This document shows, piece after piece, positions 1 through 8,825 of a DNA stretch of 64,000 bases. The position numbers and the translations under genes were made by a program. Under the pieces are notes generated by a model. That model worked only from the letters and a program-made list of their open reading frames with translations. It made no database searches and was not told where the DNA came from. The DNA is from an uncultured Lachnospiraceae bacterium (GTDB taxonomy: Bacteria > Bacillota > Clostridia > Lachnospirales > Lachnospiraceae): NCBI GenBank assembly GCA_902794095.1, contig CADBFZ010000008.1, positions 43,365-107,364 of the forward strand. Direction: 5' to 3'. Each line of letters opens with the position of its first letter. Positions within the stretch are counted from its first letter, which is position 1.

Positions 1-84
1 TGCATATATCGGGGCCTTGTGATAGTATCATGCGGTGCCTGAAATTTGATTTTGGGCAAGTAATTTTAAGGAGAAAATGAAAAA

Positions 85-648
85 ATGGACAAGAAACAGA
101 AGAATTTGCTTATCGGCGTAGGAGTATTTGCAGCTCTTATCGTAATCGCGCTTATCATCTTCAACATGAATAAGCCCCAGGCTCAGCCCGCTCCCGCTGA
201 TGACACTCAGACCGAGGTTACCGATGAGACCGTGGATGGCGAGCAGACCGTAGCTGATGACACCGCAGCTGACGATCAGGCAGCTGACGATCAGAACACT
301 GACGATACCGCTGCTGATGACACTGCTGACGATGCAGCTGCAGAGGGTTCCAAGAACATCATCATCGAGGTTAAGGATTCCGAAGGAAACGTAACCACTT
401 ATGAAGTTACCACTGATGCTGAGTTCCTCAGACAGGCTATGGACGAAGCAGAAGGCCTTACCTATGACGGATCCGACAGCGAGTTCGGAATGATGGTTGA
501 GGTTGTAAACGGCGAGCAGGCAATCTATGCTGAAGACAACGCTTACTGGGCATTCTATGTAAACGGTGAGTACGGCAACTACGGCATTGATTCTCAGCCT
601 GTTACCGACGGCGATACCTATTCAATCGTTTACGAAGCAGCTAACTAA
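85..648 (+). CDS. DUF4430 (transcobalamin-like) surface protein
   Basis: A 187-residue protein with an uncleaved-looking N-terminal membrane anchor (about residues 8-27), then a highly acidic Asp/Ala/Thr-rich linker (about 35-88) built of repeated AADD-type units, then a compact C-terminal domain (about 92-187). The C-terminal pattern (AFYVNGEYGNYGID followed by a DGDTYSIVYE end) is that of DUF4430, related to the transcobalamin C-terminal domain. The linker would hold the domain away from the membrane. The ATG at 85 follows an AAGGAG site. An ECF S-component gene follows, so the likely role is capturing a corrinoid or similar ligand at the cell surface for that transporter; the ligand is inference. 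The domain assignment is fairly sure. Confidence 0.75.
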   Translation: MDKKQKNLLIGVGVFAALIVIALIIFNMNKPQAQPAPADDTQTEVTDETVDGEQTVADDTAADDQAADDQNTDDTAADDTADDAAAEGSKNIIIEVKDSEGNVTTYEVTTDAEFLRQAMDEAEGLTYDGSDSEFGMMVEVVNGEQAIYAEDNAYWAFYVNGEYGNYGIDSQPVTDGDTYSIVYEAAN

Positions 649-657
649 TCAGTGCAT

Positions 658-688
658 CCGGCAGGCTGCAGAGGCCTGCCGGTTTTTT
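658..688 (+). terminator. Intrinsic terminator ending three bases before the next start codon
   Basis: A perfect 9-bp stem (CCGGCAGGC at 658-666, GCCTGCCGG at 674-682) with a 7-base loop is followed by six T at 683-688. It lies between the DUF4430 stop (648) and the S-component ATG (692). The T-tract abuts the start codon and leaves no room for a ribosome site, so it may act as an attenuator between the two genes. Confidence 0.85.
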
Positions 689-691
689 ATT

Positions 692-1219
692 ATGAAAAAA
701 GGATTCAGTATCAAGGACATCGCATATATAGGAATGGCCGTTGCGCTTATAGAAAGCTGCAAGATGGCACTTGCTTTCCTGCCTAACATCGAGCTCACAT
801 CATTCTGGCTCGTAATGTTCACACTTCTCATGGGCTGGAAGGCTCTTATCATCGTGCCGATTTTCGTAGCGATTGAAGCAAGCCTGTACGGTCCTCATGT
901 CTGGGTCATCATGTACCTCTATGTATGGCCGATACTGATGCTGCTTACGATGAAGTTCCGCAAAAACGACATGGTGCTTTTCTGGGCACTGCTGTCCGGA
1001 TTCTTCGGATTATTCTTCGGAGCATTGTGTACACCTGCACAGGTCATCTTCTTCATCCACCCCACTTCACTTGATATGGCACTTAAATCCGGCTTTGCGT
1101 GGTGGGTTGCAGGCATTCCTTATGACATCGCCCATGCGGCAGGAAACTTTACTTTGATGCTTGTTCTGTACAGGCCCATCCGCATAGCGGTAAACAAATT
1201 GAACACTTTTTCACATTGA
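692..1219 (+). CDS. ECF transporter S-component-like membrane protein
   Basis: About 175 residues from the ATG at 692. It has roughly five to six hydrophobic segments, a GFSIKDIAYIGM N-terminus and a final aromatic-rich helix, as in small substrate-binding S-components of energy-coupling-factor transporters. S-components bind a vitamin or cofactor in the membrane and use a shared EcfAAT motor, which is not encoded here. The adjacent DUF4430 protein suggests a corrinoid-like substrate (inference). An open frame extends upstream to 566 but overlaps the DUF4430 gene. The ATG at 692 has no ribosome site because the upstream terminator occupies that space; a later ATG at 734 is the alternative start. 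Confidence 0.7.
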   Translation: MKKGFSIKDIAYIGMAVALIESCKMALAFLPNIELTSFWLVMFTLLMGWKALIIVPIFVAIEASLYGPHVWVIMYLYVWPILMLLTMKFRKNDMVLFWALLSGFFGLFFGALCTPAQVIFFIHPTSLDMALKSGFAWWVAGIPYDIAHAAGNFTLMLVLYRPIRIAVNKLNTFSH

Positions 1220-1267
1220 CGCATACGTGAAAAAACTATATATTATTGAAGTTGGCACAAGCCACAA

Positions 1268-1353
1268 GGAGAAGTATCGAAGCGGTCATAACGGGGCGCA
1301 CTCGAAATGCGTTTGCCCTCCGGGGCACGAGGGTTCGAATCCCTCCTTCTCCG
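1268..1353 (+). tRNA. tRNA-Ser (anticodon CGA)
   Basis: The acceptor strands GGAGAAG (1268-1274) and CTTCTCC (1346-1352) pair perfectly, with discriminator G at 1353. The anticodon loop reads CTCGAAA, giving anticodon CGA, which reads UCG. A T-loop GGTTCGAAT and a long variable arm typical of class II serine tRNAs are present. The CCA end is not encoded. It lies next to, and convergent with, the serine dehydratase genes. Confidence 0.95.
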
Positions 1354-1360
1354 TCGGAAA

Positions 1361-1390
1361 AGGAAGTCCGTAAAACGGACTTCCTTTTTT
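1361..1390. terminator. Bidirectional intrinsic terminator
   Basis: An 11-bp perfect stem (AGGAAGTCCGT 1361-1371, ACGGACTTCCT 1375-1385) with loop AAA and a T-run on the plus strand (1386-1390). A short A-rich stretch on the other side gives some T-tract for the minus strand. It can end both the tRNA-Ser transcript and the convergent sdaAA transcript. Confidence 0.85.
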
Positions 1391-1403
1391 CTATGCGAGC
1401 TTG

Positions 1404-2273
1404 TCATAAATCATTAAATTTCAATTTTCCTAATGCCGTCGGAGTAATTGCAAGTCCTTCTTTACCCGTCTCACGAAGGCACTCCGGAAGAAGACTCCCT
1501 ATTCTTCTCATAGAATCTATCACTTCATCAGGCGGAATCTTACTTCTTATTCCCGCAATTGCCATCTGTGATGAAATAATAGCATTTACCGCACCCGATA
1601 CATTTCTCTTAATGCAGGGAACTTCAACCAGTCCGCCGACAGGATCGCATGTAAGTCCCAGCATATTTTTAAGAGCTAAAGCCGCAGCATGAGCAATGGT
1701 TTCATTATCTCCGCCTTCCAAATAAGCTATGGCTCCTGCTGCCATTGCACTGGCAGATCCGATCTCTGCCTGGCATCCGCCTTTCGCTCCGGAGATTGCT
1801 GCGCTCTCTGCAAGCACTTCGCCAATTCCACCTGCCACATACAAAGCTTCAACTATTTTATCCTGCGACACTTTCTTCTCCTCTTCATAAGTGATCAGTA
1901 CCGCTGGTATCACACCGCAAGATCCGGCTGTAGGAGCCGCAACGATTCTTTTCATGCAGGCATTCGATTCGCCCATCTTCACAGCCTTTTCCATTACCTT
2001 AGTAAGAAAATTACCGATAAGACGATTCTTTTGTTTGCGATATTCTTCCAGCAGCTTTCCGTCACCGCCGGCCATACCGCTGGCAGATCTTGCTGATGCA
2101 TCATAATTAGAATCCGCCTCTTTCATCGCCGTATACATATATAGCATTTTCCGAAAAGATTCCTCTTTGGAAGTCCCGCTTTCTCTGCAGTCCTCATCCA
2201 AAATTATTTCCCAGAATAATTTGCCTTCTTTATCCGCTTCTCCGATTATTTCGGCCAGCGCTTTATAACTCAT
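1404..2273 (-). CDS. sdaAA: L-serine dehydratase, iron-sulfur-dependent, alpha subunit
   Basis: The 289-residue catalytic subunit of the two-subunit [4Fe-4S] L-serine dehydratase of Gram-positive bacteria, converting L-serine to pyruvate and ammonia in the cytoplasm. Cluster-ligand-type cysteines appear in the expected motifs GSCG, GGCQAEIG and TCDPVGG, and the length fits the family. Its ATG overlaps the stop of the beta subunit gene (ATGA at 2270-2273), so translation is coupled. It is the last gene of the nadE-sdaAB-sdaAA unit and ends at the terminator at 1361-1390. Together with the upstream catabolic genes it feeds amino-acid-derived pyruvate into fermentation. Confidence 0.95.
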   Translation of the reverse strand: MSYKALAEIIGEADKEGKLFWEIILDEDCRESGTSKEESFRKMLYMYTAMKEADSNYDASARSASGMAGGDGKLLEEYRKQKNRLIGNFLTKVMEKAVKMGESNACMKRIVAAPTAGSCGVIPAVLITYEEEKKVSQDKIVEALYVAGGIGEVLAESAAISGAKGGCQAEIGSASAMAAGAIAYLEGGDNETIAHAAALALKNMLGLTCDPVGGLVEVPCIKRNVSGAVNAIISSQMAIAGIRSKIPPDEVIDSMRRIGSLLPECLRETGKEGLAITPTALGKLKFNDL

Positions 2274-2944
2274 CGTTCTTTCTCCTCTTTATTCAAACTG
2301 TAGTACGTTACTTTCTCAACGCCTTCCAGATGTTTAAGCCATTGTATTGCCTGCTCAGGAATCTCCTGATCACATTCCAAAACCATGACTGCGTTTCCGC
2401 CTCTGTGTTCACGATACAATTGCATGGACGCTATATTTACGGACTTATGCGATAACATACTCGTAACTTCAGCCACATGCCCCGGCTGATCGTTGTTGTG
2501 TACAATAAGTGTAGGGTAATCTCCGGAGAAATTTGCAGATAGTCCGTCAATGCTTGCTATATTGATGATCGATCCACCTAAAGACTCCCCGACTATTTCC
2601 AGTCTTCTGTTTTCTCCCTCCAATTTCAAAAGCACCGAATTCGGATGCGCTTCTTTTAATGAAATACTTCCGAACTTTATTTCTATTCCCTGATCACATG
2701 CAAGTTTTAAACTGTCTGGTATTCTCGCATCGTCCGGGTTCATTCCCATCAGGCCTGCTACCAAAGCACGGTCCGTTCCATGCCCCTTACCGGTTGCATC
2801 GAAGGAACCGTACAACAGGATTTCCGCACTCTTTACAGGTTCTCCAAGCAGCTTCCGGGCCACATAACCTATTTTTACAGCTCCCGCCGTATGTGAACTA
2901 GAGGGACCGACCATAACCGGCCCGATAATATCAAAAAGCTGCAT
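2270..2944 (-). CDS. sdaAB: L-serine dehydratase, iron-sulfur-dependent, beta subunit
   Basis: A 224-residue partner of sdaAA. The N-terminal domain carries the GPSSSHTAG motif of serine dehydratase beta subunits (about residues 11-19). The C-terminal third (about 148-220) is an ACT domain, usually an amino acid sensing or dimerisation module. The start overlaps the last codons of nadE (ATG at 2944, nadE stop at 2931), and the end overlaps the sdaAA start by four bases, so the three genes are tightly coupled. Confidence 0.95.
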   Translation of the reverse strand: MQLFDIIGPVMVGPSSSHTAGAVKIGYVARKLLGEPVKSAEILLYGSFDATGKGHGTDRALVAGLMGMNPDDARIPDSLKLACDQGIEIKFGSISLKEAHPNSVLLKLEGENRRLEIVGESLGGSIINIASIDGLSANFSGDYPTLIVHNNDQPGHVAEVTSMLSHKSVNIASMQLYREHRGGNAVMVLECDQEIPEQAIQWLKHLEGVEKVTYYSLNKEEKER

Positions 2945-4901
2945 TGTTTTTTCTCCTCTGACTTTCCAAATCCTTCAGCCACATAGCTGCAGACGCATCA
3001 CTCGGCATTCTCCAGTCACCGCGCGGAGACAGTGAAACCGATCCAACTTTAGGGCCATCAGGCAGACAACTGCGTTTAAACTGTTGAGTAAAAAATCTTC
3101 TGAAAAAATTCTCTGCCGCAGCGATAACTTTATCCTTGTCCAATTCAGGATATGCTTTGATAGCATAAGCTGCAGATCTTGCCGGTTCAAAACCATATCT
3201 GAGTGTGTAGAACAGGAAGAAATCATTAAGATCGTATTTGCCGATTTTATCTTCGGTTCGCTGGGCGATAGCTCCATTGTCACTTGGTGTTAGTTCCGGA
3301 GTTATCGGTGTTTCGCAAATGGATAAAAGTACTTCTTTTAGTTGCCCATCACTCATATTCGCATAAGCACTGCATATGAATTTAACAAGTGTTTTGGGAA
3401 CGGATGAGTTTACGGAATACATGGACATATGATCACCGTTGTATGTACACCATCCGAGAGCAAGTTCCGACAAGTCACCCGTCCCGACTACGAGACCGTC
3501 TCTCATATTTGCCATATCCATCAAAATATATGTCCTCATTCTTGCCTGCGCATTTTCGTAAGTCACATCACCTTCTCCCTGATAGGACCGGTCATGTCCC
3601 AGTTGTGAAAGATGAAGATCAACTCCCTCTTCTATAGGAATCTCATGCTGTTCATCAGCAAAAAGTTCCATCAAACGCGAAGCATTATCATATGTTTCTT
3701 TGGATGTATTTCCGTGCTTTGGCATCGTCAATGCAATTATCCTGATATCGGGTACCAGCTTTTTTGCTTCAGCACAAACAATAAGGGCAAGAGTTGAATC
3801 AAGCCCGCCGGATATGCCGATAACCAGATTCTTAATACCCGTCGAACGAACTCTCGTAGCCAGTCCATTTGCCTGTATCTGAAGAATCTGTTTGCATCTC
3901 TTATTCCTGGTTGCATCATCTCTAGGAACAAAAGGATTTCTTTCGATGGGATAATCAAACTTTTTCAATAAATCCGATAAGGAATATATATCTAGTTCAT
4001 CAGATCCGAGTGTGCCTATATGAACCGGTATTCGTCTGTATTCGGACGACACGGAAGTTTCAAAAGTATTCTGACGCTGCCTGTCATGCATGATCATTCC
4101 TAAATCCACAAGCGCTTTTTCTGCATGCGGGTATTCGGGAAAAACAGACTCACTCAGTATTTTCCCGCTCTGTGCGATTATGGAATGACCTGAAAAAACC
4201 AGATCGGTGCTGCTCTCACCGGTTCCTGATGATGCATATATGTAAGCGCAATAACATGCACCGCTTTGCTGACTGACAAGTTGCGAACGATACTCGCGTT
4301 TTCCAATCAGTTCATCGGAAGCGGACGGATTTACGATAATATTTGCTCCGGCTAAAGCCGCGTGATTACTCGGCTTATCGGGTATCCAGAGATCTTCGCA
4401 TATCTCTGCTCCAAGAACCGCTCCCGACAAAGCATCTTCCGCCAATATGTCTGTTCCGAAGGGGATCTCCGTACCATCCAGGTATACTGTTTTTCCTTTT
4501 ATGTCTCTGCCCGATGAAAACCATCTGCACTCATAGAACTCAGAGTAATTCGGAATGTATGTCTTAGGAATTAAAGCCTTTACCTCGCCTTGCGAAATAA
4601 CAGCTGCGCAATTATACAGACTGTTACTGTATCTTATAGGCACTCCGACAACAACAAGCGCTTCGGTACTTTTGGTTTCGTCCGCAATAGCAAAAAGAGC
4701 AGAAGCCGAAGCTTCCAATATGAGATTGCTCAAAAAAAGATCCGCACAGGTATAGCCTGTTACCGATAATTCGGGAAAAACTATAATTCCGCAATCCGTA
4801 AGTGACCTGATCATTTCCGTTATCTGAGCGGTGTTATGATCAACATCCCCTACTTTTATATGTGGAATAGCCGTTGCAACCTGTATAATCTGATTCTTCA
4901 T
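2931..4901 (-). CDS. nadE: Glutamine-dependent NAD+ synthetase
   Basis: About 656 residues from the ATG at 4901. The N-terminal nitrilase-fold glutaminase domain shows the Glu (FPELSVTGYTCADLF), Lys (LIPKTYIPNYSEFYE) and Cys (GAEICEDLWIP) triad regions. The C-terminal ATP-pyrophosphatase synthetase domain has the SGGLDST loop and the GTGDLSELALGW motif. It amidates nicotinate adenine dinucleotide to NAD+ using glutamine and ATP. The frame is open to 4958, but that part encodes the upstream terminator hairpin, so 4901 (preceded by GGTGAAAAG) is preferred. Placing nadE with NAD-using dehydrogenases and serine dehydratase suggests cofactor supply is co-regulated with amino acid fermentation (inference). 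Confidence 0.93.
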   Translation of the reverse strand: MKNQIIQVATAIPHIKVGDVDHNTAQITEMIRSLTDCGIIVFPELSVTGYTCADLFLSNLILEASASALFAIADETKSTEALVVVGVPIRYSNSLYNCAAVISQGEVKALIPKTYIPNYSEFYECRWFSSGRDIKGKTVYLDGTEIPFGTDILAEDALSGAVLGAEICEDLWIPDKPSNHAALAGANIIVNPSASDELIGKREYRSQLVSQQSGACYCAYIYASSGTGESSTDLVFSGHSIIAQSGKILSESVFPEYPHAEKALVDLGMIMHDRQRQNTFETSVSSEYRRIPVHIGTLGSDELDIYSLSDLLKKFDYPIERNPFVPRDDATRNKRCKQILQIQANGLATRVRSTGIKNLVIGISGGLDSTLALIVCAEAKKLVPDIRIIALTMPKHGNTSKETYDNASRLMELFADEQHEIPIEEGVDLHLSQLGHDRSYQGEGDVTYENAQARMRTYILMDMANMRDGLVVGTGDLSELALGWCTYNGDHMSMYSVNSSVPKTLVKFICSAYANMSDGQLKEVLLSICETPITPELTPSDNGAIAQRTEDKIGKYDLNDFFLFYTLRYGFEPARSAAYAIKAYPELDKDKVIAAAENFFRRFFTQQFKRSCLPDGPKVGSVSLSPRGDWRMPSDASAAMWLKDLESQRRKNNAAF

Positions 4902-4915
4902 CTTTTCACCACAGC

Positions 4916-4951
4916 AAAAAGACGCTTCGGAAAAATTACCGAAACGTCTTT
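4916..4951 (-). terminator. Terminator between proC and nadE
   Basis: A stem AAAGACG-C-TTCGG (4918-4930) pairs with CCGAA-A-CGTCTTT (4939-4951) with one mismatch, and the minus strand then runs into five T. It ends proC transcripts. Its downstream edge is only 15 bases from the nadE start codon, so it could also modulate read-through into nadE. Confidence 0.75.
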
Positions 4952-5031
4952 GCTTCATTTAATCTGTATAAATTGTTATGACAAATTATATTTTAGGTCA
5001 TACCGGATGTCAATGATTTTGAATTTCTTTA

Positions 5032-5814
5032 TCACTCTTCTTTCATAATTGCATCTATGCATTCGATACATGCATTTCTCATTCCGTTTTTTTCAAGAGT
5101 TACAACACCTTTTATTGTAAGTCCGCCCGGAGAGCAAACATCATCCTTAAGTACTCCCGGATGTTTTCCGGTAACCAGCTGAAGTTTTGCACTACCTGCC
5201 ATGGTCTTGGCAATAAGGTTATATGCAATATCCCTCGGCAATCCATATTTTACTCCTGCATCGGCAAATGCTTCCATAATAAGGTCAAAAAATGCAGGAC
5301 CGCATCCTGATATGGCTGTTCCGATACCCATAAGATTCTTAGGCATAGTAACGACAAGACCAAGGGTTCCAAAAATCCATCTTACTTCATCCAATTCATC
5401 CGGTCTGAGATTTCCCTCTTCTTCAAACAGGAATATTCCTTCTCCAACCATAGAAGGAGTATTGGGCATTACGCACTGGATCCTGACATCCTTTACAATC
5501 TCGGCATACATCCGGTATGTCCATCCTGCTGCAATTGAGATTATGGACTTTCCCGCCAGATCATCTTTGGTCTCTTCAAGCACTTCTTTTATTTGATCCG
5601 GTTTGCACGCCAATATAATAATGTCGGAAACGCGTACCAAAGCGGAAGCGGATTTTAAAGGAATAAAGCCAATCTCCTCTGCGTTTTTCAAAAGTTTATC
5701 CTGATTCGGCGCGTAGGCATACATCTGTGATCCTTCTACTTCACCGGATCCGATAAATCCGGATGCAAGTGCTTTTGCCATATTGCCCATACCTATAAAT
5801 CCGATCTTACTCAT
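5032..5814 (-). CDS. proC: Pyrroline-5-carboxylate reductase
   Basis: A 260-residue protein with an N-terminal Rossmann motif (IGFIGMGNMAKAL) and the family C-terminal signature region (GSAKL, then DDVCSPGGLTIKG). It reduces 1-pyrroline-5-carboxylate to L-proline with NAD(P)H. It starts 12 bases after the AEC transporter gene and sits at the end of an amino acid catabolism block. That position suggests it handles pyrroline intermediates made from ornithine- or proline-type substrates there, rather than being only a biosynthetic gene (inference). Confidence 0.93.
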   Translation of the reverse strand: MSKIGFIGMGNMAKALASGFIGSGEVEGSQMYAYAPNQDKLLKNAEEIGFIPLKSASALVRVSDIIILACKPDQIKEVLEETKDDLAGKSIISIAAGWTYRMYAEIVKDVRIQCVMPNTPSMVGEGIFLFEEEGNLRPDELDEVRWIFGTLGLVVTMPKNLMGIGTAISGCGPAFFDLIMEAFADAGVKYGLPRDIAYNLIAKTMAGSAKLQLVTGKHPGVLKDDVCSPGGLTIKGVVTLEKNGMRNACIECIDAIMKEE

Positions 5815-5826
5815 ATTATTCTCCTT

Positions 5827-6744
5827 TTAAATTCCGGTTAAAAAAGAAACCAACGGAATCGTTACTACCGACATAAGTGTTGTTAACGCAACTCCTTTTG
5901 ATGCCAGCTCATAGTCTCCCTCATATCTTTGTGCAAGCATTGCGGTCATACTTCCAACAGGTGTGGCAAGTATTATCATACAAACTGCAAGAAGAAGTTT
6001 ATCCAGTCCAAACAGTTTGAAAAACAAAACTCCGATGATTGGAATAACAATCTGTTTAATCAATGAAAAAATCAGTATCTTCTTTTCCAGAATCATTTCC
6101 TTGATCTTCATCTCAGACATGGAATCGCCTATCACCATCATCGACAGAGGCGCTGTCAATCCGCTCAAATAATTAACAATACTTTCAACAGTACCCGGAA
6201 CCCTTACTTTACTCATATAAATGAACAAAGTTAAGATACATGCAATTACTCCGACGTTAAAAATCTTTTTCCATTGAATGCCTCCATGCTCATGATTGTT
6301 TTTTCTCATTGCACGGATTCCCCATGTATAGATCAAAACATTGTATGGAATTACGAAAAATGATGCATATAACAAAGCCTCACTGCCATACACTGCTGAG
6401 ATCAAAGGAAAACCCATAAATCCGATATTCGAAAAAACCGTCATAACCCCGAAGGTTCCGTATTCACTTTTTTTCAACGCGAGCAATTTGACAAGAATAA
6501 ATGAAAAAGCAATCAAAAATGTGTATACGCCAAGTGACAGTATGCATATCATCAAAAGACTTCTGCCTTCGATAACAACTTCTTTATTAATTCCGGATGA
6601 CAGGATAAGAGCAGGATTTGCTACATTAACCACGATTCCGGATATAACTCTGCTGCCTTCATCATTTATGATATGAACCTTTCTGCATATATATCCGACC
6701 ATCATGATAGCGAATAAAATTGCCATCTGATTTAAAAGGACCAT
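5827..6744 (-). CDS. AEC-family auxin efflux carrier-like transporter
   Basis: About 305 residues with ten predicted hydrophobic segments arranged as two five-helix halves, matching the auxin efflux carrier (AEC) family of organic anion and amino acid exporters. Upstream of the ATG at 6744 is AGGAGGG at ideal spacing. An earlier ATG at 6759 lies in front of that site and is unlikely to be used. It is followed closely by proC. In this context it could export a fermentation end product such as a hydroxy- or keto-acid (inference; substrate unknown). Confidence 0.82.
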   Translation of the reverse strand: MVLLNQMAILFAIMMVGYICRKVHIINDEGSRVISGIVVNVANPALILSSGINKEVVIEGRSLLMICILSLGVYTFLIAFSFILVKLLALKKSEYGTFGVMTVFSNIGFMGFPLISAVYGSEALLYASFFVIPYNVLIYTWGIRAMRKNNHEHGGIQWKKIFNVGVIACILTLFIYMSKVRVPGTVESIVNYLSGLTAPLSMMVIGDSMSEMKIKEMILEKKILIFSLIKQIVIPIIGVLFFKLFGLDKLLLAVCMIILATPVGSMTAMLAQRYEGDYELASKGVALTTLMSVVTIPLVSFLTGI

Positions 6745-6761
6745 AATCCCTCCTGTCATTT

Positions 6762-6791
6762 AAATTTAAGAACCTGCCGAAGCAGGTTCTT
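6762..6791 (-). terminator. Hairpin terminator after the oxidoreductase gene
   Basis: A perfect 10-bp stem (AAGAACCTGC 6768-6777, GCAGGTTCTT 6782-6791) closed by a four-base loop (TTCG on the transcript), followed on the minus strand by a weak TTAAATTTAAA tail. It probably gives partial termination between the dehydrogenase genes and the AEC-proC pair. Confidence 0.65.
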
Positions 6792-6800
6792 AATCAATTC

Positions 6801-7985
6801 CTATTTTACAAATCTGGAATAGTCGAGACTGCTGATATCAAAATCAGTACTCTCTCCCATAACAATATGTGCCATTTGCTTTCCGGTGAAAGGAGAGAAA
6901 CAAATACCGTCTCCCTCGTGTCCGGCACAGATATAAAATCCCGGTACCGAATCTACATCGGATACGATAGGAAGATGATCGATAACAAAAGGTCTTACTC
7001 CGGAATAAGTTCTTATGCACTTAATGTCGGCAAGTTCGGGATAAAATCTCATTGCTCTCTCACAGATAGCCTTAACGGTTTCAATCTCCGTCCTGGTATC
7101 ATAACCTCTGAACAATCTGTTACCGCCCACCAGCAAGTTACACGCCTTTGTATACTCAAGGTTAAATGCAATATTCTGATCTTCAACCAGCTTACTGACT
7201 TTTCTCTTAAAATTGATTCCGTCAAACTTAGACATCATATAACCATATTCAAGGATCTTATTATTACAGAGTCTTTCACATTTTTCGGAAACCAGATTTG
7301 TTCCTTTTCTGGGTTCAATGGGAATATCTATACCTACAAGCTTGCCTATTTCAGGTGCCCACACACCGGCACAGTTGATGATTCGCTTTGTCGAGATCCT
7401 GCCGTAGTTTGTATCGATGGACTCTACAGCATTTGTCTTGGGATCAAGATTGATTCCGGTGATGTCACAATAGGTCATGACTTCCATTCCGAGTTTTTTG
7501 CCTTCTTCTACGAAAGCAAAGCATACCTTATAGGGACTGACTGCAATACATCCTGAAGGCGGCGTATAAAGAGCTCCGAATATATCCTTTGAAATGTGAG
7601 GTTCCATTTCACACAGCTCTTTATTTTCAACCATTCTAAGAGGATATCCGTCTTCGTTTTGTTTCCTCATATACTCGGAAGCTGCTTCAAACTCAGGTTC
7701 TGTCTCGCATACGTACAGACATCCTTTTCTCTCAAACTCGAAATCAAAATCAAACTTCTTGGCCAGTTCTTCATAATAATCTATGCTGTACTGCCCCATC
7801 TTAGTATCTATTCCGGGTTGTTTATCACAGATCAGTCCGACAGCATCACAATGACTGGATGAACCGCTTGCAATATCGCCCTTTTCAAGTAACAAAGTTT
7901 TCAGTCCTCTGTCAGCAAGATGATAAGCAACCGATGTACCGATGGCACCTGCTCCGATGACCACAACATCATATACTAAAGACAT
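6801..7985 (-). CDS. FAD-dependent amino acid dehydrogenase, beta subunit (DAO family)
   Basis: A 394-residue flavoprotein of the D-amino-acid oxidase/glycine oxidase fold. It has an N-terminal dinucleotide-binding motif (VVIGAGAIGTSVAYHLADRG) and a C-terminal glycine-rich flavin motif (ICAGHEGDGICFSPFTG). It has no signal peptide. It is the last gene of a five-gene set (HcnA-like [2Fe-2S], alpha flavoprotein, [4Fe-4S], BFD-like [2Fe-2S], this one) resembling the multi-subunit proline dehydrogenase, opine oxidase and HcnABC complexes, in which the DAO subunit oxidises the amine and electrons pass through the other subunits. The exact substrate cannot be read from sequence. Confidence 0.85.
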   Translation of the reverse strand: MSLVYDVVVIGAGAIGTSVAYHLADRGLKTLLLEKGDIASGSSSHCDAVGLICDKQPGIDTKMGQYSIDYYEELAKKFDFDFEFERKGCLYVCETEPEFEAASEYMRKQNEDGYPLRMVENKELCEMEPHISKDIFGALYTPPSGCIAVSPYKVCFAFVEEGKKLGMEVMTYCDITGINLDPKTNAVESIDTNYGRISTKRIINCAGVWAPEIGKLVGIDIPIEPRKGTNLVSEKCERLCNNKILEYGYMMSKFDGINFKRKVSKLVEDQNIAFNLEYTKACNLLVGGNRLFRGYDTRTEIETVKAICERAMRFYPELADIKCIRTYSGVRPFVIDHLPIVSDVDSVPGFYICAGHEGDGICFSPFTGKQMAHIVMGESTDFDISSLDYSRFVK

Positions 7986-8001
7986 ATATGCACCCTCCTT
8001 C

Positions 8002-8286
8002 TTACTCTACAACTCCATTAGCCAGATCTCCGAAAGAGATAGGTCTGATCGGAGGTCTTGCTGATGAAGTGCCAACCTCCCAGGGCTTTGCTCCAAGTTC
8101 CTGTGCAAGGATCTGCTGTACCATTTTTTCACAGGTTCTTCCCTGGCAAAGTCCCATTCCCGCTCTGACACGTCTTTTTACCCCCACAACATCCTTTGCT
8201 CCCTGACGAATAGCTTCTTTTATTTCAGCCACCGTCACTTCTTCACAGCGACAAACGATCATATCATCACTAAAATATTCTGCCAT
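8002..8286 (-). CDS. BFD-like [2Fe-2S] subunit of the dehydrogenase complex
   Basis: A 94-residue protein with four cysteines arranged CRC (about residues 12-14) and GLCQGRTC (about 46-53). This is the bacterioferritin-associated-ferredoxin-like [2Fe-2S] module found as the small gamma subunit of amino acid dehydrogenase complexes, or fused to the alpha subunit in HcnB and OoxA. It lies between the ferredoxin and DAO subunits, with short gaps on both sides. Confidence 0.85.
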   Translation of the reverse strand: MAEYFSDDMIVCRCEEVTVAEIKEAIRQGAKDVVGVKRRVRAGMGLCQGRTCEKMVQQILAQELGAKPWEVGTSSARPPIRPISFGDLANGVVE

Positions 8287-8318
8287 AGTTTTATCCCAGC
8301 CTTTCTTATCAGTCTCTC

Positions 8319-8813
8319 CTATAAGCGTTTAATGCTTCTTACCTCATCGGCATATTCTTTAGGAATTTCTACGGTGACTACGGGTGTATGATCGAAGGCT
8401 GCGGGATTCATCACGTTTACAACCTTCGCATCGCATACCTCCTCTCCTTTTCTGTTAACAGCTGTAACTTCCATACCTTTCTCAGGAGTCGGCATATACT
8501 CATAAGGAAAAGCAACCGTTGCTGTATTTTCCGAATAAGCTTTGTTAACGATAAAGATAGCAAGTCCGGGACATTTGGAAACGCAGACTCCGCAACCCGT
8601 GCACTTATCATGAGAACAAGTCGGAAGATTCGTGATCGGATCCCCTATATGAATTGCTCCGAATCTGCAAGCAGCTTCACAGGGATTGCAGGGAATCTCC
8701 TGAACGCATTCGATAACGGCAACCGGCCCCTTCGCATAACGTTCATCAGAAGGCAATTTCTGAATCTGACTCAGTTCTTCATATTCCAGATAACCAGTAT
8801 TGATCAATGCCAT
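8319..8813 (-). CDS. [4Fe-4S] ferredoxin-type subunit of the dehydrogenase complex
   Basis: 164 residues. A first cysteine group (IPCNPCEAAC, about residues 40-49) and a second group CSHDKCTGCGVCVSKCPG give an iron-sulfur binding region of the dicluster kind. The C-terminal part is a beta-rich extension. It corresponds to the delta/electron-transfer subunit of proline-dehydrogenase-type complexes and would pass electrons from the flavins to a soluble acceptor. The gene follows the alpha subunit after 12 bases. Confidence 0.82.
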   Translation of the reverse strand: MALINTGYLEYEELSQIQKLPSDERYAKGPVAVIECVQEIPCNPCEAACRFGAIHIGDPITNLPTCSHDKCTGCGVCVSKCPGLAIFIVNKAYSENTATVAFPYEYMPTPEKGMEVTAVNRKGEEVCDAKVVNVMNPAAFDHTPVVTVEIPKEYADEVRSIKRL

Positions 8814-8825
8814 TTGACATCCCTC

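Noticed and set aside
1..84. Cobalamin riboswitch before the DUF4430 gene
   Set aside because: Only 84 bases are available and no conserved B12-box was recognised.
1268..1353. tRNA-Ser as an attachment site for an integrated element
   Set aside because: No integrase and no duplicated tRNA end were seen nearby.
4901..4958. N-terminal extension of nadE
   Set aside because: The extra codons fall in the terminator hairpin, and the shorter start has a proper ribosome site and begins at the usual family N-terminus.
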